A stretch of 64,000 nucleotides of DNA from Actinostola sp. cb2023. Its lineage: Eukaryota; Cnidaria; Anthozoa; Actiniaria; Actinostolidae. The translations under genes were made by a program, and so were the position numbers. The notes under the pieces were generated by a model. The model did no database searches. It was not told the origin of the DNA and saw only the letters and a program-made list of their open reading frames with translations. Within the stretch, counting starts at the first letter, position 1. Every line of letters begins with the position of its first letter. Positions 55,154 to 64,000 of the stretch are shown in pieces. The stretch is from assembly GCA_033675265.1 (NCBI GenBank), contig JAUJYZ010000153.1, forward strand, positions 112,583 to 176,582, read 5' to 3'.

Positions 55154-55648
55154 CTAGAATTTTGAATAGGTGCAGTGCCTTTGGAAGTGGCCTGGGCGGC
55201 CACATGTGAAGCACACAACTCTGCCATGCCCTTGTGCCCCCTGTGCCCCTCGATTACCAAAGCCACGACCATTTGCCGGGCGTCGGTATGGATGCATGGC
55301 CGGCTGTCGGCTCCCCTTCACCATCTTTGCAATTGTCGATGCAACCGAGGTTTCCTCTTTCGTCCCCAACAATCTGATTATTATATCTCCAAACTCTGGC
55401 TTGTACATAAGGGGTCTTGTTTGGCGAAGTATCGCTTTATACTCCGGAGCTTTCGGATCATTTGCACACCTGGCTTCATCTGCCAAGCTTTGCAGTGCAG
55501 ATAACATCATAGTCGGGTCTTTAAACCTCGCGGGGGCAGACGCCAACTGCCTTACAAGCTGTAGTGAGGCGGCGGCTCCTCCTGAAATGTTACGTTCAAC
55601 CTTCAGGGCCGCCAACTCCTCCTTCAATGCTTTTATCTCATTTACGAT
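55154..55648 (-). pseudogene. Gag-like CCHC protein of the DIRS-like element
   Basis: Opens after an acceptor-like CCTCTTAG at 55649 with IVNEIKALKEELAALKVERN (short coiled coil), followed by an alpha-helical region (LQLVRQLASAPARFKDPTMM, YKAILRQTRPLMYKPEFGDI), an RG-rich linker (RRPANGRGFGNRGAQGAQGH) and a zinc knuckle CFTCGRPGHFQRHC (C-x2-C-x4-H-x4-C), with the stop at 55154. The knuckle and the RT remnant just downstream indicate a retroelement gag. A cellular CCHC protein is the alternative. Confidence 0.6.
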
Positions 55649-56150
55649 CTAAGAGGGGCGGGAGTTAAAAGGAATACAAACTATTAATAACGGGTCGCAT
55701 ATGCAAATTACTGATCAATTTTTACCATTCTACTTGGTCATTACACAATCAAATATGAGTTCCAGAATTCTTTTTGTCTGCTAATTAACAAGTCAAGTTG
55801 ACCTGGGTGCGGTTTCCAGTCGCTACCCGGTTACTTTAAAGCTTGAAAGGCTGATAGTTTCTCGGCCGCTACCGCGTCAAAAGAAACCTTCTTTTTTTTG
55901 TGCTTACAGCACAGTACAGAAATTTTACATACATATATTCTTTTATCAATACACATATAATTTGTTTTAATATTATTTTACAAGTCCGTTTTATAGTTTG
56001 TAATAGTAATTATTGATATATATATATATATATATATATACTCAATCTGCAGACAGTACTGTTTCGCTCTTTGTGAGCTCATCAGTGCAGAACAGAGGTT
56101 TCAGACTGAACCCTAGCTATGAAGCAATATATATATATATGTATATTATC
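55649..56150. other. AT-rich stretch with TA microsatellites
   Basis: (TA)n at about 56012-56040 and 56125-56140; no gene. A CTCAATCTGCAGACAG hairpin-like segment lies between them. Confidence 0.6.
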
Positions 56151-56371
56151 ATCTATCTATATATGTGGTCTTATTCAAAATTTATTTCCCATGATAAGAA
56201 GAAAAGAAAAGGAGAAAGATACAATACACACAAGTAAAAGGGAAAGAAAAGGAGGCTTGCCTATATATCACTGAAATGTCCAAAATGGAAAGGAGGGGCA
56301 TGGTTTTCTAATTTGTAAAATAAGAGAAGGGTGAAATTAAACATTGTTTGAGAAACAAAAAGGTTTAGGTA

Positions 56372-59300
56372 TTATCGGCAGTTTGTTTGGATTTTTATAT
56401 GGAATTGCAATAAGCTTTCTAATAGATTCCTGAAACCTTCAATTCTAGGAGATAATTCTCGTGACCTGCAGATCCAAATATAGTATCTTGCTACCAGGGT
56501 GTAAAGATATTGTTGGTTATTAGAGAAGGCTTCTGTTTTTATACCGAGAATTATATCTGGTGAAAGGGTATTTAGTTTTAGAAAAATTTTGTTTTCTTTT
56601 AGCCACATGTCGAAAAGTTTCCAGAAATCTTGTGTTTTTTTACAAAGCCAAAATATATGGATTAGAGTTTCTTTTTCCTCTTTACAGAAAGTACAAAGAA
56701 AGTCTTCTTTGACTCCTATTTAAAAAAAAAAAGTCATTTGTTGCCAATCTTCGTTGTAACAAGTTAAATTGAAAAATGATAAGTTTCGAAATATTAGTGC
56801 AGCGGAAAGGAAGTTTATAAACTGTTTTCCAGTTCATGTTTTCATTTGATAAATTACAGTCGTTGCACCATTTTTCCTGGCTTTTTTTTGGGAAACTCTG
56901 CTTAGAAGTGACAAGTTTTTGGTACACTATTCTATTTGGTTTCTTTGCTTTTTTAAATTTTTCAAAAAAACTTTCATTGCAGCTTTCATGTTTGGATGCG
57001 ATTTGATTTTTTTTCAGTTTTCTTAAAGACTTTATGGAAGCAGTTAGGCCATAAAAAAGTAGGAAGTTCGTTTTTATATCAAATTTTTCTTGGAAATCTG
57101 GAAAGGTTAAAAAAGTTGTTTCGTCTTTCATTACATCTTTAATTATTTCAATTCCTTTCAAGGACCATGATCTGTAGTATATTGGCTGATTTTCTACTTT
57201 TATGAGGGAGTTGTTCCAGAGTTTCTGGGATTGAAAATGGTCGATGGATCTTATTTGGTCGTCATAATTGACTTCTGTCCAAATTTGGATAGTTTCTTTT
57301 ACAAATGTGTCATCTATATGGAAACGTTTCAAAAAATCATTTTTGCTTAGGTTTCCTCTAAAAAGGTCTGTCTTACCGTATTTTTGAAGTTCAATGTCAA
57401 AAAGTAGTTTCCATTTTCCTTTGTTTTCTTTGTCTAGGTACTTTTTTATCCAGGACGATTTAAGGGCTTTATTAAAAGATTCTAAATCTATCATTTTCAA
57501 ACCTCCGTTTTCATATTCATTTATCATGATATTTCGTTTAATCTTATCATTTTTTCCATTCCAAAGAAATCGGTAAAAGATGCTATTGATTTCTTTAAGG
57601 CGCGGTGAGATGTTGGTAAGGAGGAGAGTATGTAAACAAGTTGTGACAGTATCAAGCTTTTTAGTACAACACTTTTTCCTAGTAGACTTAAGCGCCGTAG
57701 TTCCCAGCAGCTTAAGGAGTTTCGAATTTTTACCATTTTTTCTTCATAATTTAGGTTCAGAGTTAATTCCGGGTCAGTTGATATCCAGGTGCCTAAAAAT
57801 TTGATTTGATTTCTAACCCATTTTAAGTTTCTTTCTGTACAGAGAAGTTCCTGGCTCCCAGATCGGGAGCCGATCCAGAGGGCTTCCGTTTTTTTCTCGT
57901 TTAACTTCAGGCCTGATATTTGGCTAAAAAGGTCTAGTTCTGTTAGGGTAGAGAGAAAGGATGTTTTTGAATCATCTACAATTAAAGTTGTATCATCGGC
58001 ATATTGGCTGATCTTTATTTCTTTGCCGGAAACATGTATACCTTTGATGTCTTTTTGTTGCCGTATTTTTTCCGCCAGTATTTCGACGCAGAGGATAAAA
58101 ATATAAGGAGAGAGAGGGCATCCTTGCCTAACTCCTCTATTTAGTTCAAAGAAGTTGCTTGTCCATCCATTGTTAAGAACACAGCTATCAATATTTTGAT
58201 AGCATAATTTGATCCAGTTTATCAAAGATGGTCCAAAATTGAAGGCGTTTAAAGTTTTCCAAATAAAAGACCATTCTATTGTGTCAAAAGCTTTTTCAAA
58301 ATCTAGAAAAAGAAGCAGACCTGGGATATTTTTGGATTTGGTATAGCTTATTACGCTATCAATTAATCTGATATTTTCGCCAATAAATCTACCTTTAAGA
58401 AATCCCGATTGATCGTCATTGATTAGCCCTGGGATTACAGTTTTCAATCTATTTGCAATGGCTTTGGCTGCTATTTTATAATCACAGTTCAATAACGTTA
58501 TTGGGCGCCAGTTTCTAACATAATATGGGATTGCGTCTTTTTTTGGTATTAATTTGATAACCCCACGTCTTTGGCTCACTGAGAATTGACCATTTGAATA
58601 ACCATAATTAATTGAGTTCAAATAATAATCAGAAATATCATCCCAGAAGGTTTTATAAAATGGTAAACCGTCAGAGCCTGGTGTTTTTCCGGAAGGCATA
58701 GTTTTTAGGGCTTGTAGACACTCTGTTTTGGTTAATAGTCCTTCGCAGTGTTCTTTTTCTTCCGAATCTAAAGACTTTATTTTCGTGTCTTCGAAAAATA
58801 ATTTATCAAGCTCTTTATTTTCAGCATCGATATTGGAGCTATATAGATTTTTATAGAAGTTTTCACATTCCGAGAGAATTTCTTTGTCTGAAGTAATGAA
58901 TTCTTCGTTGTTAAGTTTCAATTGACTAATTACATTGTTCTTAAAATGCCGTTTCTCCAGGTTTAGAAAATACTTAGTATTTTTTTCACCTTCATTATAC
59001 CATCTGCATTGTGACCTCAAGATCGCCCCTTTCGTTTTGTATTCTATTATTTTTTCAAGTTTTTGCTTTTTTCTTTCTAACTCTGTAATAACTGTTGTTT
59101 TATCTATTTCGCTGTGAAAGTTGCCGTCCAGCTTTTCTTGTAATATGTTTATTGATTTTTCAAGTTCGACTTCTTCTTGGAAAATTTTAGTCTTTTTGGC
59201 CTTCGCATACCGTATTGTTTGTTCTCTTATTTTCATTTTTATCATTTCCCATAATAGATCTGCATTAACTGAGTTTTGATATTCAATTCTGGTCTTCTCA

Positions 59301-60120
59301 ATGGTTGTTCGTATTAGTTTTATGTAGTCAGGATCAGATAAAAAGGAGGTGTTTAGTTTCCAAAGACCACGCCCTCTTGAATTGGAGTGTATAGCGATTT
59401 TAACATGTACAATAGAATGATCTGATTTAAAGCCTGCCAGAATGTCAGCCTGCGTAATATCGCACATTAGACTTTGGCTTACAAGAAAAAAATCTAGTCG
59501 ACAGTGTATTTCTGGGTTTTTTCGACGCCAAGTGTATCTGCGTGAAACTGGATTTAAGATTCGCCAGGCATCTACAAGGTCAAATTCTGTCATATTATCT
59601 TTTATTATGTCAACTGATTTATTGTGTGTTTTTGGAAGGCCGCCTTTTTTATCTTGCTTTAAATCTAGCACTAAATTAAAGTCACCTCCTACAACGATTT
59701 CTTCACATTGAAAATCTCTTAAGTGGTTAAAAAACATTTCAAAGAAAGCTGGGTCGTCTTCGTTTGGTGCATAAATTGTGGCCAAAGTGATCATTTTGCC
59801 ATTTGCTTTAATGTCACATATAATAAATCTTCCTTCAGGATCTAAAAAAGTTCGCAAAAGTTCAAGCGCAAAATTATTATGAAAGAGAATTGCAACACCT
59901 GCACTTTGACTTGTACAACAACTAAGCAGAGTTTTATATCCCCATTCAGATGTCCAGGTTGAAATGTTGTTTGGGGTGCAATGCGTTTCTTGAAGTAAGA
60001 AAATGGAAACAAATTTTGCTCTAAGCCAATTGAAGGTTTCTCTTCGCTTAAGTTTGTCACCTAAACCTCTTACATTGAGAGAGCAAATATTACTATCAGT
60101 AGTTTTAAAAAGTCAGTATC
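56372..60120 (-). pseudogene. LINE ORF2: APE endonuclease and reverse transcriptase
   Basis: The frame is open from about 60120 (NICSLNVRGLGDKLKR, LLQETHC; no ATG visible at the start). The APE domain continues with VGGDFNLVLDLKQDKKGG and KSDHSIVHVKIAI. The RT domain has GDGLPFYK-like SGKTPGSDGLPF, LLFLDFEKAFDTIEW, GVRQGCPLSPYIF and ISQYADDTTLIV (catalytic YADD). A one-base frameshift near 57600 moves FYRFLWNGKNDKIKRN into the next frame, which runs to 56682; a second break in an A-run near 56720 leads to FLCTFCKEEKETLIHIFWLC (C-x2-C...H...C motif) and a stop at 56372. The full-length protein would be about 1,240 residues, normal for the clade. Two single-base breaks in homopolymer or similar context could be sequencing errors. 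Confidence 0.88.
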
Positions 60121-60505
60121 AAAAATGCGTTTTTTGAAAACCATGGGACCGGAAAATTAAGTTGATATGTTGAAATATAGAGGCATGCCGTAAACAAAGG
60201 AGGAAAAACAAAGAAAGAAAAATATAAAGGTTCTAATTTTGGGCCGGGGGTCCTGAGAGCTACAGAGGTGTTGTTGCGTATCATTTACAGTGTATGAAAA
60301 AGAAATTCGGTCGCCTAATTTGAATATATATGTATTATATGGCACTTTTTGAAAAAAAAACTTAATTATTTTCTACGGCTTACTAGCCTGCATGAGTAAG
60401 ATTTAAATATTCAAAATATATATAAGTGAAGTTGTTCTAAAACAAAATCACACTAGACAATCTCTATCTCAGTATCTGGGTAGATAGCTCAGTTCATTCT
60501 GGTTA

Positions 60506-61329
60506 TTATTTAAGGTATTCTGGAATGTTTTTGTAGTTGAACTTTTCTGAATTTATAAATAAATATCGTCCTTTTACCTTGGCTTGAATTTTGTGTTCGT
60601 TCTGCGCTTTTTTCATTGCTTTAATCAGTATCCTACGTTCCTCTTGGATGCTCTTGCGTAGTCCTCCGTGATATAGGGATTCTCGTAGTCGCTGGATTCT
60701 TTTATTTTGTATCTTTTTTCCCATACTTTATTTCTGTCTTCGCGGCAAACAAAACGGACAATAATTGGGCGGATTCGGTCTTTATATTGCTTTCCGGTCC
60801 TGTGTATGGCGTGGAATCTCATGTCGGAGATGTCTATTCCAAAGTCTTGCTCAATGATACCGAGTATTTTCGCTTTGCAATCTTCGTGGGGTGTCTCGTC
60901 GATGTTGTTCAATCGAAGGTTCTCTCTTCGGGTGTATTGTTCGAGGCTTATATTTTGCTCGGCTTCTTCGATAAGCTTTTTTTCTAAGGAGGCAATCTTG
61001 CTTTGTAGAGCCTCAATTTCTTCGTCCCGTTTGGAAGTTTCTTTCACCGACTGCTCTTTTAGTTCTTCGACTTCTCCTTGGGTAGCTTCCAAGCTCTCTT
61101 CAACGTCCTTGAGCGATGTTTTAACCTCTTTAATTTCTGTTTTCAGTTCGTATCGTAATCTGTCAACATCCGCATGTATTCTATCAAATCCTTCCGATAC
61201 CAATTTCTGTAAAGCTTTTATGCCTTCTTTTACCTCGAGGTAGCCGCCATTTTCAGATTCACGGCTGCAGTCGTCGTCTTGCTCGGTTGCGCTGCTATCT
61301 TTGGCTGTTTGTTTTCTACCGCGTCCCAT
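60506..61329 (-). pseudogene. LINE ORF1: coiled-coil RNA-binding protein
   Basis: The ATG at 61329 starts MGRGRKQTAKDSSATEQDDD. Residues about 35-125 form a long coiled coil (EVEELKEQSVKETSKRDEEI, ALQSKIASLEKKLIEE). An L1-type RRM follows (EQYTRRENLRLNNI, FHAIHRTGKQ, RPIIVRFVCREDRNKVW). A frameshift near 60665 separates YITEDYARA from QEERRILIKAMKKAQN and YLFINSEKFNYKNI, which completes the C-terminal domain to 60506. Total length with the frameshift repaired conceptually is about 270 residues, typical of L1/Tx1 ORF1p, a trimeric nucleic-acid chaperone. It lies about 390 bases upstream of ORF2. Confidence 0.85.
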
Positions 61330-61738
61330 GTTCAGAAGTGACCAGAGGTTGTATAATGGGTTAATAGAGCATTAATAATGATTAAAAAAGTACTAGAAGT
61401 CAGGCATTTTGGCGCCGAAGATCAGTTTTCCGGGGCTCTGCAAACTAAAGTGTGGTCTCCATGCCGGCTCTCCCCAGTCAAAAGAAACTAAGACATTGTG
61501 TACACCGAAGGCAAACACCTTTTAATCATACCACAGGCAAACCACAGTGATAAAGTGACATTTTCTCTAAAAAATACCGATTAAAACGTGTTTTAATACA
61601 TTTTAGCCCAAGTAAGTGCACCATTGTTCCCCACCCTCCCCCACTGAGTCGGAATCAGTCAACCGGAGGACGTATATTAATACAAGGTAGGCAACTTTCA
61701 GGATTCCTGTGGTGAATCTCGAAACAAATCTGCTAAAA

Positions 61739-62050
61739 TATATACCAAATCTTGTGAAAACTCATTCCTAAATCCGTCCAGTTACTAAAATACCTTCAAT
61801 CTATCATGTCAGCTCAATTGTTTGGTTGTATTTTGAAGAAAATGCTGGTTTTGGGTCCAAGGACGCAAAAAAAAACAGCTTTCGTACTATGTGCCGACAG
61901 TTAGGCTTCGACCAGCGCAGTCCTAGCGACGAAGATGTGGAGCAAAAATCACCCGCGTACCCCTTCCCTTGTATACTTTTACTCACCTGATCAAATGGAC
62001 AAACGCCACCCTACATTGGCAAAAATTCGACTTCCGCCTTCGATATTCAT
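61739..62050. repeat. Inverted repeat P4, left arm
   Basis: From TATATACCAAATCTTGTGAA to ACTTCCGCCTTCG this is the inverted counterpart of 62640-62950, with roughly one difference per 15-20 bases by eye. The arms include short mirrored ORFs that are artefacts. Confidence 0.92.
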
Positions 62051-62634
62051 CGCGTGTGAATTCTTTGACGCATGCAAGTTTGCAAGACGGAATAATACAA
62101 TACACTGTGAAATTATGAAGAAAGTACAAGGTGTTTTGTAATTTGTGTATAATTCAGTGCAAATATTTCGTTTGCCTCCCTAATTATTCGAAATGAATAA
62201 CGCTTATCCAGTTCGGGCTTATTTGACAGTTAGAATAACAGTAATATAACTAGCAAACTCTGCAACATGTGTATTGTAGATAACAATCCACGAAATTCAA
62301 CTGATAAGTGCAAGCTATTTTTAAATCTTTATAAAGATCTAAGCATATTCATGAATAACATTCAAAAATGTTACTATCATTCATCTATATGTTGTGGTTG
62401 AATTTTTGCATGTACTAGTGTCTAGTTTTACATTTTTTCGGACGAAATAGTTAATTTAGGTTTTGAGTTTTATGATACATGTATGTAAGTTATGTGTTTA
62501 GGTTGTAAAGGACAACTGTAAGAAAGGACAGTGTAAAGGTATATAACTCTACCCTACAAATGTAAAACAGTGAAGAAAATTGAATCACAACACTTATAAT
62601 TTAAAAACATCAACTACACGTCGTGCGTAATGAA
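62051..62634. other. Spacer of inverted repeat P4
   Basis: 584 bases of AT-rich DNA between the arms; no ORF above about 40 codons with any recognisable content. Confidence 0.6.
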
Positions 62635-62950
62635 TATTTAAATGTTACGAAGGCGGAAGTTGAATGTTTGCCAATGTAGGGTGGCGTTTGTCCATTTGAT
62701 CAGGTGAGTAAAAGTATGCAAGGGAAGGGGTACGTGGGTGATTTTTGCTCCACATCTTCGTCCCCAGGACTGCGCTGATCGAAGCCTAACTGTCGGCACA
62801 TAGTACGAAAGCTGATTTTTTTGCGTCCTTAGACCCAAAACCAGCATTTTCTTCAAAATACAACCAAACAATTGAGCTGACATGATAGATTGAAGGTATT
62901 TTAGTAACTGGACGGATTTAGGAATGAGTTTTCACAAGATTTGGTATATA
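62635..62950. repeat. Inverted repeat P4, right arm
   Basis: Counterpart of 61739-62050, ending exactly at GGTATATA (62943-62950). Outside these points the flanks differ (TGCTAAAA left, GGCGATAATAGC right). Confidence 0.92.
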
Positions 62951-64000
62951 GGCGATAATAGCGCCATCCTAGGGATACGAGATGTCCCCGCCATAGTAAA
63001 ACTACATCAATTGTAAGCCTATAGTATATTTTTGTATATTTAGGAACAAAATATAGTAATTTGCAAGCCCAGAGGACAATCTACTTAACGAATTGGTAAC
63101 CCACAAGGTTGACGAATCATTTCCATAAAGCATAAGTTTACTGCAGAAAGAAAATACATAAATAAATTGAAACTTTAAATCCTACAGGACCTACAATCCG
63201 TTAACCGGACAACGCATTTGCGGTCCTTTCGCCAAGTATACCAAGAGATTTTGAAACTTTGGCCCCAACCAATGTAGGCGTGGATGCAAAATTAACATCG
63301 ATTAGACTTATGACCAAATTCATGGCATATGCCATAAAACTAAACTGAATTGAAAAACAAACGTAACCACCAAACCTGGCGTATATCGTCTGTTCTTTGG
63401 CCACAACCGACTCATTTTCTGGCCCCAAACCAGGCTAAGATTGACTAATTGACTTGACTTAAAAGCAAACTGGCGGGCTACAATTGCTGATACTCAGTTT
63501 CGTCCCTAAACACCTAAAAACGCATCCGGGGGGAATCTGAACAGCAGTGAAATCCTTTAAGGAGACAACTACAAATCCTTTACATAGTGCCGAGTTACAT
63601 CCAAACCGAAATCGGTTGCGACAACTGCGTTGTCCCGGCCCCCGGCCGAGAAGCAAAACCACGAGAATTATGAACGTAACACGGGAAAAAAACCAAATGA
63701 ATAATACCACAATTGGCTGAGCTTCCTGTTGGGCCGGTTCTTCAGGTTAAGCTTGGTTTTCTTGGACCGGTTTTGACCTCTGCATGGTTTTTTCTTTTCT
63801 GGTGGCAAGACCACCGGTACATCGTTAGGCGCTTGGAGCCATCAACCAAAACCAACCTCGTGGGGCAAAGCATTTAACAAAACTGGCCACAACTAATTAG
63901 GATCTCATTCATTTATACCTATGTTACGCACGATTGCACTTGGAATTGTGCAAATCAATTGCATGCTTTAAGTGTGTTTGTAACTCCATTTTAGTACTTT
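62951..64000. other. No gene recognised
   Basis: Short ORFs (63201-63428 minus, 63459-63710 minus) lack domains and context. Nothing repetitive is visible within this stretch. Confidence 0.45.

Larger units (their letters stand above)
56150..61490 (-). mobile_element. Nearly full-length Tx1/L1-like LINE
   Basis: Minus-strand element with a 5' UTR (about 61490-61330), ORF1, ORF2 and a 3' UTR ending near AAATAAATTTTGAATAAGAC and a TA/TAGA-rich tail at about 56150. APE endonuclease, RT and a C-terminal Cys-His motif place it in the L1/Tx1 group. Only a few 1-base frame breaks exist, so it is a young copy. Target duplications were not identified. Confidence 0.9.

Noticed and set aside
55170..55652. 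160-codon plus-strand ORF opposite the CCHC gag
   Set aside because: It is the antisense shadow of the gag frame, with unlikely Ser/Leu/Cys-rich composition.
60707..61243. 178-codon Ser-rich plus ORF
   Set aside because: Antisense of the LINE ORF1 coiled coil; codon pattern (TCT/TTC) follows from the complementary Glu/Lys codons.

Overview
This window looks like intergenic DNA from an animal nuclear genome that is dense in mobile elements. It is AT-rich, has GT-AG exon pieces, and carries a Tx1/L1-type LINE, a Ty3/gypsy fragment, a DIRS-like fragment, HECT-ligase exons and a tesmin-like CXC gene family. From memory, that combination is common in marine invertebrates and especially cnidarians, so an anthozoan-like source is my best guess (inference, not proven). 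I see no operons, tRNA, rRNA or CRISPR arrays.

Layout. 0-1.3 kb: a minisatellite-bearing element (212-bp units between GCGTTT-rich flanks) ending in a 180-bp module that recurs at 32.2 kb. 2.1-2.8 kb: a small secreted-protein gene with TATA box and polyA signal; two decayed relatives lie at 26.7 and 27.9 kb. 3.0-4.2 kb: a broken cysteine-protease-like polyprotein remnant. 5-14 kb: a crowd of TIR and hairpin elements, including a Tc1/mariner-like element nested in a 2.6-kb TIR element and a piggyBac-like element with TTAA sites. 14.4-29 kb: a locally duplicated block. Two paralogous segments (14.4-17.25 and 23.1-25.8 kb) each contain a 2-kb imperfect palindrome, and smaller modules recur two or three times. 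31-33 kb: more TIR and hairpin elements. 33.9-39.5 kb: a third large palindrome, interrupted by a gypsy retrotransposon remnant. 40.9-41.1 kb: one isolated terminal exon. 42-43 kb: a TIR element with an internal minisatellite and a DM-domain-like micro-ORF. 44.6-49.4 kb (minus strand): a broken tesmin/CXC nuclease-like gene directly preceded by an ORF with all three HUH (Rep) endonuclease motifs. 51.4-53.5 kb (minus): exons of a G2E3-like HECT ubiquitin ligase. 54.5-55.6 kb (minus): a DIRS-like gag/RT remnant. 56.1-61.5 kb (minus): a nearly full-length Tx1/L1-like LINE with ORF1 and ORF2. 61.7-63 kb: a fourth inverted repeat.

How it fits together. Almost no intact host gene is visible. The best host-gene candidates are the secreted peptide at 2.2 kb, the HECT exons and the 41-kb terminal exon. 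The most unusual items are the HUH-Rep ORF abutting the CXC/nuclease-like gene, the small-peptide family, and the large palindromes, which could make long hairpin RNAs. The paralogous blocks give natural filled/empty sites for dating MITE insertions. Repeat boundaries and similarities were judged by eye; no alignment or database search was run.
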